A program made the translations under genes and the position numbers. Source: Dasypus novemcinctus (Eukaryota > Chordata > Mammalia > Cingulata > Dasypodidae). Taken from it: a stretch of 64,000 nt of DNA. The notes under the pieces were generated by a model that saw nothing but the letters and a program-made list of their open reading frames with translations, ran no database searches and was not told the origin of the DNA. How positions within the stretch are numbered: the first letter of the stretch is position 1; each line of letters opens with the position of its first letter. Positions 34,955 through 47,164 of this stretch are shown here, piece by piece. The DNA lies in contig NC_080701.1 of the NCBI RefSeq assembly GCF_030445035.2, positions 11,126,739 through 11,190,738 of the forward strand. The letters run 5' to 3'.

Positions 34955-37309
34955 TTTCATGGGAGTTCACTTTTACCTGGAAACTATGGCTGAAAGCCTG
35001 GGCGGCTAGGCTCAGGAAGAAACCAGGTGTCACAGGCTGTGCTCCTGTTCTGTCCCTGGTGTACAGAAAGCCCCCGTCTCCATCTTACAGGCCGGGAGGC
35101 CAGGAAGGAACAGGTAGATGCAGGGCCCTAGCACATATCTTCCCCACGGGCTGACTCGTTCCCGTTCTGCGGGCCCTTTGAAGGGCTATTAGAAGTGCCT
35201 GTAGCTTTGCCACATCCTTCCCTCCCCTAGGGCCTTCTACCATATCACAGGAAGAGCTTGGCTAGTGACTTTATAGAGAACAATAGACCTTATTGTTCTG
35301 GTTCTCAGCACGTGTGTACACTGTCCACATGTCACAACCTGCCTCCTGCATGAAGCTCTCCTGTCTCCTTCCTACAACGGCTCTCCCAGCTATAGGAATG
35401 GATTACGAGTTGCCTTGTATGGTTCATAGATTACTTGGTGACTTTAACCTTGTAATGAGAGTGAGAGCTCATCAGAATCTGGTGTGTATTCTACTTGCCT
35501 TTTCATAATCACTCAACTGAATGTTGGGAAAACATTAGGTACTTGCCAATTTCTCACTGTCTTGAGAAGGGGGAAAAAGATTCAAGCCAGGACCCAGAAC
35601 CTTCTCCAAATGGGCTAGACTGTGCCATGACCTTCACTACAGAATTGGGAGTGACAGGCCAGAAGAAGTGGCCTGCAGTGGCGGCAGGCCCTCTTACACA
35701 ACTACCCGGAACGAGGGCAGAAAGAGGACACTTGCTCAGCCGGCTGAATCAACTAGGAACAGTGAGATAACGGAATTCGAAACCGTTTTGCTTTTATATC
35801 CTTAACGTGGGTCTGAAATCCGATCCTTTAAAATTTCTTCAAGGTCCCCATCGTCAGCGCTTCACTCCTTTGGGAGAACAGTATATGCAAAGGTGTCATT
35901 TCCCAAACCAGCTCCTCTTTTTTTCCCTCCCTTTCCTCTAGCAATTCCCAAGCAACTATCATGGATGGTGACACTCTGGGTTAACAAGGAATACTAAAAT
36001 GTATTTCTTGTCCTCGTGGAGCTTAGCATCTAGGGGACAAGACTTCTATCTACATTAAAGGGACTTAGAAAAGGCCATTAGATAAGATGGCCAGGCTGCT
36101 GTTAGGGCTATCAGGAGAGCAATTCCGAAGAGTTTAGAAGCAAAGGTCATGTTGGTATGAATGCAGGGAGAGGGGGTGGTAGGAAATGAGAGGAAGAAGA
36201 TAGTGAAGGGAAGAAGGGAGGAAGGGCTGTTGTTTGGTTTGGTTTGAGCTTGTTTGCATCCCTGAGCTGGTGCAGAAGGTGAGATGGCAAGTGCCAGGGA
36301 AGGCAGGAGAGAGCACCTGTCATTCCATCAGAGCGGGAGAGAACCAGGTGGGCGCAGGAGCGTGGGAGCCACACTTGGTGAGCTTCCAGTTGGGAGGGTT
36401 GGTGATTGCTTTATCATTCTGTAGCTGGATGGCTAGTAGATGTGCTGTGTGGCCAGCTCACTGCTCAGCCTGTTCTTCAAAGGCCTCCTCCACTGTTGTG
36501 TTAGCTGTGGGAGAGGAAGGGAAATCGTTCTTGATCTTTGCTCTCAGTTCTGTGTTCACAGGGTCATTGCCATGCCATCAGACTTTGAGTGAGGACACGA
36601 GGTCTGATGCTGTTCGTTAAAAAGAACCATCTGGTCCGTGTGCATCGGAAGCTGGCTGCAGGGCCGTCGGTGGGGGGCGGAGTGTGTTGATGGTTCAGAA
36701 TTTGAGTCTTTACAATGGACAGTGAACGTGGGAGAGCCCAAAGTACCATGAAGACACACAGGATGAAGGACCCTGTCTACGAGGAGGTGACCCTGCCTGT
36801 GAGCTCAGATCTGGCTTTGGATTTTCAGTGGTTCATTGCTAGAATTGTAATTTCAGGGTTGCTGTGTCCAAGGATCATTAAAGGGTGTTGAGTGGCAATA
36901 TGACCAGGGCGTGGGCACTCACCTGAGAACACAGTCCAGGATCTTATCTTTACTGTCTCAGTTGGATATAAAAGTTTGTGTTGGGCATGAGATCAGAGTT
37001 CTTATCTCCTGTGAGACTAGGCAGTGATGTCTCTTAACAAAGCATTGAGATTTTAAAAATCCTTAGTTTATGTTTAAAATCCTAATGGGTGTCCCAACAC
37101 AGTTTGCTCAACACAAAGTTTTTGTTATTCCATAAACCCAGGGAAGATGAGATAGCATATGTAATGTCTAACCCAACGTCTGCTAAGTGATAGCATAAAT
37201 ATGAATGACTTTCCTAGGCCCCTACCACCTGCTACCCAGAGAAGAAAGCCCATGCTGTCCATGGAAACCTTGCACAGCCTGGCCGCCTTCCTTGTGTCCA
37301 TTAACACAT
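34955..37309. other. Unique sequence, no gene recognised
   Basis: No recognised repeats or domains. A frame at 36234-36620 (plus) lacks homology that I can see. Confidence 0.4.
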
Positions 37310-37440
37310 GAGCATGAATTATGTGCCACACTGGGGAGCGCAGTAGACAATGTCCTTGCCCTCATGGAACCCAGATCCTGGTAGGAAAAAAAAAGTCAAG
37401 GAACACATAAAACAAAGTGCATACTGTCAGGTAGTCAAAA
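37310..37440 (-). repeat. LINE-2 fragment (antisense)
   Basis: The segment ttatgtgccacactggggag, then tgtccttgccctcatggaac, matches the antisense L2 3' region. Confidence 0.5.
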
Positions 37441-37739
37441 GTACGATGAAAAGAAACACAACAGGGTATGGGGAGAGAGCATCTGCCTTTATAGCTTTAT
37501 TTCACTCTTGGCCTGGCTGATGCCCATGCCCCACCCACCCCCCAACCCCCCATCTTGCATAGCACAGAGTTCCTTGAAGGACAAGTTCTTTTTACCAGAT
37601 ATGGCTTTGACCCCCCTTACCCTCATCTTGCCCACCTCTTGTTATGCTGTAATTCAGATCTCTGTGCTTCTTACCCGTTCCATTTGGGTTCAGTTTCCTT
37701 CTTCCTGAAGTGTGCCTTCTCCATTGAGGGTCTATGAGT

Positions 37740-38565
37740 AGTATGTTCTCTTAACCTTTGTCTGAATATATCTTTACATCATCCCTTCTTTTGTCTAACA
37801 ATTTAGCCCTGTATCGATTCTGGATTGTTATTTTTCTTCAGCACTTGGAAAATATTCTTCCATTGTCTTCTGGTATCTATTGTTGCTGTTGAGAAGTCTT
37901 CTGTCAGGATAATTATTGTCCTTTGAGTTGTCTTTTTCTCTCATTGCTTTTTTCCTCTTCTATCTCTCCCTTTCTTTTCTCTTTCTCTCTTTCTTTTTCC
38001 TTTGGGTGCTTTTAAGTTATTTTTTAATTGTGTGTGTGTGTGTCCTGCAGCTTCACTACATTTTGTCTTAGTATAGATTTAATTTTCTCTGACCTGCTTT
38101 GAACTAATGCTTCTACATCTTCAAATGTTAATTATGACTCACTTTCCCAAAACTTCCCTTCTGGAACTTCAGTTTGATGTTGGCCCTTCTTTTCTATCTT
38201 CTATATGTCTTAATACTTTTTAATATTTTCTCTTTATTATCTCTCTGGTTGTATAGTGGATAAATTGTGTATATCTATTTTACAGTTCACATAGTCTCTC
38301 TTCAACTTTGCCTAATCTGCAGCTTTAACAGTACATAGCATTTTTTACTTCACTGACAACATTTCTTTGTTTTTAGAAAAAAATGTTTTCAAGTCTTTTG
38401 TTCTTTTTTCATAGTACCTTGTTATTTTCTTGGGGTTTTGCTTTTGTTGTTGTTGTTTTTTTGTTCTGTCTTTAGTGATTTGAAATATAGTTCTTATATA
38501 TTCTTTCAGATTGCAATATTCTATCAATCCCAACTATTTTGTTTATTTTGCATCTTTGGAGTGTG
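37740..38565 (-). repeat. Old L1/HAL1 fragment (antisense, ORF1 and 5' region)
   Basis: The sequence attcttccattgtcttctgg, then tgttgctgttgagaagtctt, is the antisense of old L1 ORF1 C-terminal coding sequence. A pyrimidine tract (37960-38005) and a short TG run follow, then more decayed antisense L1. Confidence 0.6.
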
Positions 38566-38569
38566 TTAG

Positions 38570-38662
38570 AAATGCAGAATCTCAGGCCCTACCCAAGAGC
38601 TACTGAATCAGAACCTATATTTTAACATTAAAGTTTGAGAAGTACTTGCTTAGACCACAATG
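38570..38662 (+). repeat. MER5A-like hAT DNA transposon fragment
   Basis: It contains agaaatgcagaatctcaggc, gctactgaatcagaacctat and attaaagtttgagaagtact, which match the order of the MER5A non-autonomous hAT element. Confidence 0.75.
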
Positions 38663-38835
38663 TTATATAAAGTTCATTCTTTGAAACAATGTCCCTCCGC
38701 CCCCAAGATCACAATGTCCATTCTTGTGTTTTCTGTTTTTTCTTTTTACTTCCTCTGCATTTTGGTACCTGAGAATTTCACTTTCTTTCTTGGGAGCTCA
38801 TCTATACATTAAAAAACATTTTTTGTCAGAACCTT

Positions 38836-39262
38836 CTTTTTTTTATTTTTTAAAGATTTATTTTTTATTTATTTCTCTCCCTTCCCCTCCACCCCATTGT
38901 CTGCTCTCTGTGTCCATTTGCTGTGTGTTCTTCTGTGACCACTTCTAATCCTTATCAGTGGCACCGGGAGTCTATCTTTCTTTTTGTTGTGTCATCTTGT
39001 TGTGTCAGCTCTCCGTGTGTGCGGTGCCATTCTTGGGCAGGCTGCACTTTCTTTCGCACTGGGTGGCTCTCCTTACAGGGCACACTCTTTGCGCCTGGGG
39101 CTCCCCTACGTGGAGGACACCTCTTTGTGGCATGGCACTCCTTGCACGCATCAGCGCTGCACATGGGCCAGCTCCACACAGGTCAAGGAGGCCCGGGGTT
39201 TGAACCACGGACCTCCCATGTGGTAAGCGGACGCCCTATCCATCGGGTTGAGTCTGCTTCCC
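38836..39262 (-). repeat. DAS SINE, full length
   Basis: It is a reverse-oriented copy ending ggttgagtctgcttccc. The flanks show only a weak candidate duplication. Confidence 0.87.
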
Positions 39263-40969
39263 TATCAGGATCGTCTTAGTCTGCTATATTGCCAGAGCTG
39301 GAAACCCAAACTTACTCAGCTTTAAATACTTCACAGCTTCATATACCAGTCCCTAGCTTGGTGCTCTGTACATGGCCAAACTCAGTAACTACGCATAGCT
39401 TTTGTGTTCCAGTGATTGATTACAAATATCCATTTGAAATTGGCCCAAAGCGGCATCATTTTTGTTTAGTTCTCCCCCCTCATGGTGTTCTCTTCATTAT
39501 GTACTAATGCTTTAAGCCATAATATCCTCTGGTCCTTCTTTATGCTCTCTACAAAGCTGGGTCTGGCTCAAGGGTAGCCCCTGAGTGTCCCAGGCATTTT
39601 CCTCTCTTACAGACTATGGAATGTCTGTAGCGAGATAGGAGAAACCAGCTGTGCTGTCAGAGTTACAGGCACCGAGCAATGCAGCAGGGGCCACTTTATC
39701 AGTGGACACCTCTTTAAGAGGCCTCTGTTGAATAGTTGGTTATCTCACCCCATGCCAGTCAGCCTACACTTGGAGGCCTGGGAGGTAAAAGCTGCAGTGG
39801 AAGCAGCTCCCTCTAAATGTATTCAGTAGGCATGAACTACACACCCACTCATTACAGTGCAGTGCCCTGAGCCTTAGCGATACCTGAAAGGGACAGAAGA
39901 GGCAGACCCTGCCTTTGGAGTGCTTCTCACCCATCAAGTCAGGAGAAGCATCTCCAGAGGATGGGAGGCATGACATTGTCCCTTCAGCTTCCTTACATGG
40001 CCACGAATCCTTGTCCCCTGCCTGCCTGCTTGGGTATAACCATTCTCCTTTGTTTCAGAGAGGAGAGAAGAGCCCCTCTGCCCTTCCCTGCCTGGGAAAT
40101 CCATTACACCTACTAGGGAACCTTGTTTTTATGCACCATTTTGGTGACTCTGTGTGGCATAAAACAACCAATCCACCCTGCATCAGGTGGGGCAGGATTT
40201 ATGCTCTCCTCCCTCGTCCTGTAGGGTACATCTGGCTCACAGTTCCTGATCAGTGTTTGCACAGCTCTATTCAAACATGTACTTGTTTTTTGAATGGCAA
40301 AAGAGTGAGCCAACAACAACCATAGGTCTTCATCTGCTCCACGCATCTGGAGGGCAAGATTATTATATGAAGCTCCCCTCCAGCCAGTCTGCTGTGTGCT
40401 TTGTTTCCTGGGAAGCCAGGATCATTGACTTTGAACCTTCGCTCACAGCACACCACTCCAGGAACCCTTTCCCCATTCCTTTCTGAATCCTACCCATTCT
40501 TAAATGCCTTTTTCTTTGGCGACTTCATGTTTGCATTGACTATGTAAAGCTTCACTTCTGCCATGTATTGTTAGAGATTGCTTTTATGTCTGTCTGACTT
40601 ATCTCCCCCAAATATTTTTAACTCCTTGAAGGCAGAGAATTTATATCATGTGGCACAACTGCAAGCATGGAGTAAATTATCAAAGATCTCCATAAAGTCT
40701 CTGAGGCCCAAATCCATACTATTATCAGTATCAAAATATTTAATTATTCACGTGCTTCAAGGGAGGATTTCTATGTGATGCCTAGAGGTTCTAAAACATA
40801 GGGCTGTTTCTACAAAGGTTGTAGGAAATGAGCCAAGGCTTTCCGCAGTGGGTAGAAATGAGGACCCTCACTAGTGCTCAGTGCCACCCTATACCTGACA
40901 CCACTACTCTACTTCCTGCCACCTTCTCTCTCAGGAGAATAATGAAATGTCACGTGCAACTCCGTCATT
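39263..40969. other. Mostly unique sequence
   Basis: A frame at 39915-40325 (plus, 136 codons) has no recognised domain. A possible ancient L2 fragment lies near 39800-39920. Confidence 0.4.
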
Positions 40970-41814
40970 TTATGTATTTGGAAGTCTTGTTAATTGGTGC
41001 AAAGACATGTATAATTGTTCTTCTTCCTGATAAGTTGATTCTTTTACCATGAGGAAATATTCTTCTTTATCTCTGACAATCCTTTAAGTCTTGAGGTCTA
41101 CTCATCTGATCATATAGCTCTCAGCCTGTTCATGCCTTCTGTTTCCATGGTTTATCCTTTTCAACCCCTTCACTTTTCTTTTACTTTCAACCTATTTGTC
41201 TTTAGGTTACAGTGCGTCCATTCTGACACTCCCTACTTTTTCACTGGAATTTTTAGTCCATTAATATTCACTGTCATTATTGTTATGGTTGGATTTAGGT
41301 CCACCATGTCTCTATTTGTCCCATCTGTGTTTTGTTCCTCTGTTTCTCCTTTCCTTGTTCTCTTGAGTTAATTGAATATTGTAGAATTTTATTTTGATGT
41401 ATGTATTGATTTTTTAGTTTTACCCCTTAGAATTATATTTAGTGGTTACTCTAGGGATTAAAATATACAACCTTAACTTTCATTGTCTACATAGAGTGAC
41501 TTTTGTGCCTTTTCCTATAAAATATAAGGAACTTACACCTTTATATATCCCTTCATTCAACCATTCTTTATGATATAGTTATCATGTATATGATATCTAT
41601 ATCCATTTTTAACAATGTTTTAATATTCACTCTTAATAATCACATGCATTTTAAGGAAATTAAAGAGGAAAAAAGAAGTTTTTTATTCCCTCTTTATTCC
41701 TCCTTAAAAGTCCACTTGCCACCTGCTAGCTTTCCCATCAGCCTAAATAACCTGCATTGTAGCATTTCTTATCATGCAAATCTGCTGGTGATGAATTTGC
41801 TAAGCTTTTATTTT

Positions 41815-42162
41815 AAGTTTTATTTATTTTACTTTATTTATTTAATTTTAAATTTATCCCCCCTCCCTCTTCCAGATGGTTCTCTTGTCTGTCTGCTCAT
41901 TGCTTGCTCGCCTTCTCCAGGAGGCACTGGGAACTAAACCCAGATGTCCTACATGGGAAGCGAGTGCCCAGTGGCCTGAGCCACATCCATTCCCTGCAGG
42001 CTGCAGCTACAGTGTCTGCTGGCTTGTGGCATCTGCTCGTTTAGATGACTGCTCATTGCTGGAGGGTGCAGGTGTCTGGCTTTCTTTGTGCTGGGGGGCA
42101 GGCATCTTCTTGTCTTCTTTAGGAGGCACCGGGAGCCGAACCTGGGACCTCACCTGCTTCCC
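41815..42162 (-). repeat. Older DAS-like SINE
   Basis: The reverse-oriented element has a T-rich start and two head-like segments: caggaggcactgggaactaa and gaggcaccgggagccgaacc. It is a diverged and possibly dimeric relative of the DAS SINE. Confidence 0.65.
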
Positions 42163-42583
42163 TCACTTAGTTTTTGTTTTTCTGAAAATATCTTTATTTC
42201 AATTTCATTCTTGAAGGATATTTTTACTGGATATGGAATTCTGGGTTGGCAGTTGCTTTCTTTTGGCACATTAAAGGTATCATTCTACTGTCTTTTGGAC
42301 TCCATCGTCCCTGATAGGAAATCAGTGATGAGTCACATCATAGCTCCCTTTTGGAAACTTGCTTTCTCTAGCTGCTTTCAGGATTTTCACTCTGTCTTCT
42401 ATTTTTAGCAGTTTGACTCTGATGTGCCTAGGTGTGATTTTCTTTGTATGCACATCAAGCTTTGAGTTTCTCGAGCTGCTTGAATCTGTAAGTTACCGTT
42501 TTTTTATGAAACCTGAGAAATCTTGTCATTATTTTTCAAGTATATTTTTCTGTTCCATTCCTTCTTTTCCTTCTGAGACTCAT

Positions 42584-42993
42584 TTTTAAAAAAAATTATT
42601 TATTTATTTCTCTCCCCTCCCCCCGGTTCTGTTCTGTGTGTCTATTTGCTGCATCGTCTTTGTCTGCTTCTGTTGTCAGAGGCACGGGAATCTGTGTTTC
42701 TCTTTGCTGAGTCATCTTGTTGTGTCATTTTCTCTGTGTGGGTGGCACCATTCTTAGGCAGGCTGCACTTTCTTTGGCACTGGGTGGCTTTCCTTACGGG
42801 GCGCACTCCTTGCACTCCTTGTACATGGTGCTCCCCTATGCGGGGGGCACCCCTGCATGCCAGGGCACTCCTTGCGTGCATCAGCACTGCACATGGGCCA
42901 GCTCCACACGGGTCAAGGAGGCCCGGGGTTTGAACCGTGGACCTCCCATGTGGTAGACGGACGCCCTAACCACTGGGCCAAGTCCGCCGCCTT
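42584..42993 (-). repeat. DAS SINE, full length
   Basis: It is a reverse-oriented copy with a 14-bp perfect duplication, cttctgagactcat, at 42570-42583 and 42994-43007. An 11-bp internal direct repeat (gcactccttgc type) lies at about 42804-42822. Confidence 0.92.
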
Positions 42994-43136
42994 CTTCTGA
43001 GACTCATATATCAGACTGTTTGATATTGTTCCACTAGTCACTGAGGCACTGCTCATTTTTATTCAATATTTTTCTCTATTTTTTAGATTAGATAGTATCT
43101 ACTTATGCATCTTCTAATTAAATGACTGAATATTCT

Positions 43137-43514
43137 TTTTTTTTTTTTTTTTAAGATTTATTTTTATTTATTTAATTCCCCTCCCCTCCCCCGGTTGTCT
43201 GTTTTCTATGTCTTTTTGCTGCGTCTTGTTTCTTTGTCCGCTTCTGTTGTCGTCAGCGGCACGGGAAGTGTGGGCGGCGCCATTCCTCAGCAGGCTGCTC
43301 CCTCCTTCGCACTGGGCGGCTCTCTTCATGGGTGCACTCCTTGCGCGTGGGGCTCCCCTAGGCGGGGGACACCCCTGTGTGGCAGGGCACTCCTTGAGCG
43401 CATCAGCACTGCGCATGGGCCAGCTCCACATGGGTCAAGGAGGCCCGGGGCTTGAACCGCGGACCTCCCATGTGGTAGACGGACGCCCTAACCACTGGGC
43501 CAAAGTCCGTTTCC
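43137..43514 (-). repeat. DAS SINE, near full length
   Basis: It is a reverse-oriented copy with an 11-bp perfect duplication, ctgaatattct, at 43126-43136 and 43515-43525. It lacks about 40 bp in the middle relative to the other copies. Confidence 0.92.
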
Positions 43515-44729
43515 CTGAATATTCTCTTTTGTCCAATATGTTGTTAAGTATTTTCAAGGAAACTTTTATGTCAGATCATGTATATTTTAGTTCTAGCATT
43601 TCCTTTTTTTTAGCTACCATTTCTCTGCTGCGATTTCCTATTGTTCATTTATTATGAGTATCATTTTTATATCCTTGATCACGGTTATAATGGATGCTTT
43701 AAAATTTATTTCTGCTAATTCCAACATCTGGGTCATCCCAAGGTTGTCCTTCATTGATCACATTTATGACTGAATAAGGGTTGCATTTTTCTGATTCTTC
43801 ATATCTTATGTATTTTAGATTATATCTCAGACATTGTGAATAATACATTGAAAAGACACTGTATTCTGTATATTTCTCCAAAGAGACAGCTTTTTGTCAT
43901 CGTTGTTAATAGATAATTAACTTGGCTGGACTTAAACTCCAAGCACCTATTTACCTTGTGGTGGCCAGAAGCTGAAATCTATGTTTGGTTCTTAAGAGAA
44001 CAACCAAGCTAAAATCTTGGGCTTCACTGGTCAAGAAGAGATTTGGGTAGAATTTAAATGCATAATTTTTATCTCCCCTCTCTAGATGTCCCTTTTTCTT
44101 GATTACCTCCACTCCCTCATTTTCCTTGAGGTTGCATCAAGTTATTAAAACCATAGACTTCTATCTGAGTTTTAGTTAACCTCTGTGATAGAAACAGGGG
44201 TTTCCCTCAGGAAAAAAAAGTCATGAAAAAATCAGGAAACTCATCAAGTACCATTTCTGTCTTCCAAACGTTTACTCTAAATTTACATCTGCTTTTCGTC
44301 CCCCTCCCGTGCTTTCCATGAATTGTCTTTCATATTTTATCCAGAGTTTGTGGTTGCATCTACAAGAGGATTTGCTTGAGAAGAGCTACTCCACTGCTAC
44401 CTGAAGTAGAACCAACTGCCTTATTTCAGAGACAGTGCTAAGGCTTGCCTGGAGGGGAGTGTGTACCTGAGTAGTGAGAGAGAGAGACCCATGCCGAGGA
44501 TCCCTGAGACAGTTCTGCTAAGGTGCTCCCATGGAGCCATGGAAACCACATCTCAGAGCTCTGGCTCCTAATGCACAGAAGAGGATTCCCTTGAAAATAT
44601 GGCACTTTTGTGGTGGCACTGAGTGCAGATGGTTGGCCATAGCCAACTGACTTGCAGAAGCCAACTCAATGACATATATTCTTTGCAAGGCACAGTGCCG
44701 AATAGTCCATAAAGATGCTCTCATTTAGC

Positions 44730-44880
44730 CCTCCCACAAATCGTTAAATTAGGCACAATTATTATCTTCATTTTGCAAACGAATGAATGAGACCTAAACA
44801 GAGCAGTGATTTGTCTTTTCAGTTACGCAGCTCCTAGTGTGGCGCCATCAGGACTGAAATCTCCGTGGCCTCTTCGCTTA
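44730..44880 (-). repeat. MIR-like fragment
   Basis: The order attatcttcattttgcaaac, then cagttacgcagctcctagtg, matches a degenerate MIR. Ends are approximate. Confidence 0.45.
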
Positions 44881-45099
44881 TTAAAAATGGGGCTTGATCA
44901 TTCCTTCCCAACAGAAGAAACTTGGTAGTGTAGTTCGTGGTCATGTACATACATGCCCTGTATATTTATACTTCAGACTCTCCAGTCTCCTTCCCAGACA
45001 GGGAGACTATCCAGGTCCAATAGTCTCCTGCAATGCCAAGGAGCCAAAGAGGGAGGGAAGCCTTGTGTACATAGAAAGTATGTAGAATCCAAGAGATCG

Positions 45100-45200
45100 G
45101 ACTGTGAGTCCATTACTGCTAAGGCACTGTGTGGTCTGGGCAAGGCCCTGTGCCTTTCTTTACCTCTGTTCACTCATCAGTAAAGTCAGAAAGAATTCCC
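45100..45200 (+). repeat. MIR-like fragment
   Basis: It contains gtggtctgggcaaggccctg and cctctgttcactcatcagta, matching the MIR 3' half. Confidence 0.5.
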
Positions 45201-46679
45201 ATGCTCTTTTCCAGAATTACTTTGCTTAATTCTAGAATTTGTTTCCGGTGGTCAGGAACTACTAAGAAGTCTCTTGGCAAAATTTTGCTTGCAGACTATG
45301 AATTTAACTGTAAGCATGGTAAGAATTATTGATATTTTTAATCCTTAGACATCCTCTAATAATTAAACTTGAGTAATAAAGTCAGGATCTCTGGTTCTTG
45401 GATAGCATGGAGTTTTCCAGCTCAAGTCTCCCGTGATCCATCGTGTTCCAATCTGTGCTAAGGGCCTGTCATTTCTTAGGTGGGCCTTGACCCTGGATGG
45501 GTCACTTTTTTGCTTCGAGGGCACTAATTCCTACAGAGAGAGCAAGGTCAAGGGTAAACAACAGCCTTTTATCTCGGTGGCATGGGCTCTGGGTTGCGTG
45601 GTTAATCTTTCCCACCTAGAGAAAGGACTTGCCCCTGCTTAACCTGCTCTCCAGGGTGGGAGGAGAAGATGGTTTATGCTTCTGATTCCCTTGCAGAACT
45701 CAGTTTCCATGCCCCTGCTTCAGGCACTATCCTCAAGGCCTAACAGCACAGCTGGCTGGATGTGGGACCTTGCTCGGAAGATTTCACCAATCCTCAGGTT
45801 TTCATTAGAGAAAGTCAAGTCCTTACTTGCCTTCCTGGTACCACAGTCACTTTCTGGAATTTCTATGGCCCACCTCCCCTCTCCCCACCTTAACATTTGA
45901 AAAAATAATAATCATGCTGGAAAAAGTCATCCTGTTTAAAAATTAAAATAGAGTGGAGCAGCAGTCATGGTACAGATGTGCCACACTGTTTGAGCCACGG
46001 CCCGTGGAGGATTTTGCTTTCCCGATCTTCCAAGAAATGGCCTTAGTGTGAGGCTCTGAGCATGAACTGTACTTTCCTTTTGACCCAGCATAAATCTTTA
46101 AGAAATGAATTTAACCTTTCAGTAGTTCAAGTGGGATGCCAACGCGCTGCTTCCCATAATTTGCAGCAATTTTGAAATATTAGGAGAGCCTTGGAAAAAT
46201 AAAGTAACCTTATATTGGTGACATTTCTGGCACTGCTAAAACTATGACAGTATTTAAAATGGAGCTTTTCAGTTCATCAAAAATTTATGTTCTCAATGTA
46301 CTCTGAGACCGAGCTCTCCATTTCATTTTGGCAGAGCCTAAATCAGATGTTGACAATTCAGGGCATATGTACCAAAGAGGGCGAGGGCCAGATTTTCACA
46401 CACACTCACTGTGTGATCACTACCTTCGCTTGCACCTTCTCTTTGCTTTCTCCCTCTTCACACTTCTCCTTCTATTGCTTGCAAAAGCTGATCCACATTT
46501 GCTAATCTGGACATTGCTGCAGTTAGTTATCAGATAAGAAGCAAAGACCCTCATCTTGGCAAAACTTTGAAAAACTCCTTATCTCAAGGGGGGAAATATG
46601 AATGCCTTGGAAGGAGGTTTCAGGTTTCCCAGGCCTACTGAAGTAGCCAAAGATGGATAATGAAATGTCGTCAGACTCT

Positions 46680-46775
46680 ACCAGCAAGACTTTCCCAGAA
46701 GGACACGAGCTAACTGGGTGTCATCTTACTTCTCTGGGCCTTGGTTTTCTCATCTGTAAAATGCGACAGTAGAAA
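46680..46775 (+). repeat. MIR fragment
   Basis: The segment cttctctgggccttggtttt followed by ctcatctgtaaaatgcgaca is the characteristic MIR 3' part. Confidence 0.6.
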
Positions 46776-46966
46776 TCACAGGTGGTTCAAGGTTTTTTCT
46801 GTTTCATTGTTCTATGAGTCTGTCCTTTTCTAAAAATCACGTTCTATCATTACAAAGGCCATGCTGCCGATTTTTTTCCTAAATGAAATAATCTCCAAGC
46901 CACCCCCCACCTCATACATACATTCATTTTTAAAAATACTAAGATTAGTAAAAGCCCATGATTTTT

Positions 46967-47160
46967 TTTCCTATCTGGTTGTGTCATCGTCTTTTTTGGT
47001 GTGTCGCCTTGCTGCACAAGCATGGGTGCCTGTGCCTCTCCGTATCACACAGGTCTAGGACACCTTTTTTCTTTTTTTTTCACCAGGAGTCCTGGGGATC
47101 GAGCCCAGGTCCTGCATATTGTAAACGGGAGCTCAATTGCTTGAGCCACAGCTGCTTCCC
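46967..47160 (-). repeat. Old DAS-like SINE
   Basis: The element has a reverse-oriented head (ggggatcgagcccaggtcct, then tcaattgcttgagccacagc). The body is diverged and contains a T-rich run at 47063-47079. Confidence 0.6.
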
Positions 47161-47164
47161 AGCC

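Larger units (their letters stand above)
40970..44000 (-). mobile_element. Old LINE-1 (antisense; 5' UTR, ORF1 and adjacent parts), with three SINE insertions
   Basis: The plus strand reads as antisense L1. The part at 42170-42583 matches ORF1 coding sequence (tggatatggaattctgggtt, tgataggaaatcagtgatga), and 43526-43990 matches old L1 5' UTR (ctgctaattccaacatctgg, atctcagacattgtgaata). Sequence 40970-41815 is the decayed inter-ORF or ORF2 start. No frame is intact. SINEs interrupt it at 41815-42162, 42584-42993 and 43137-43514. Confidence 0.65.
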
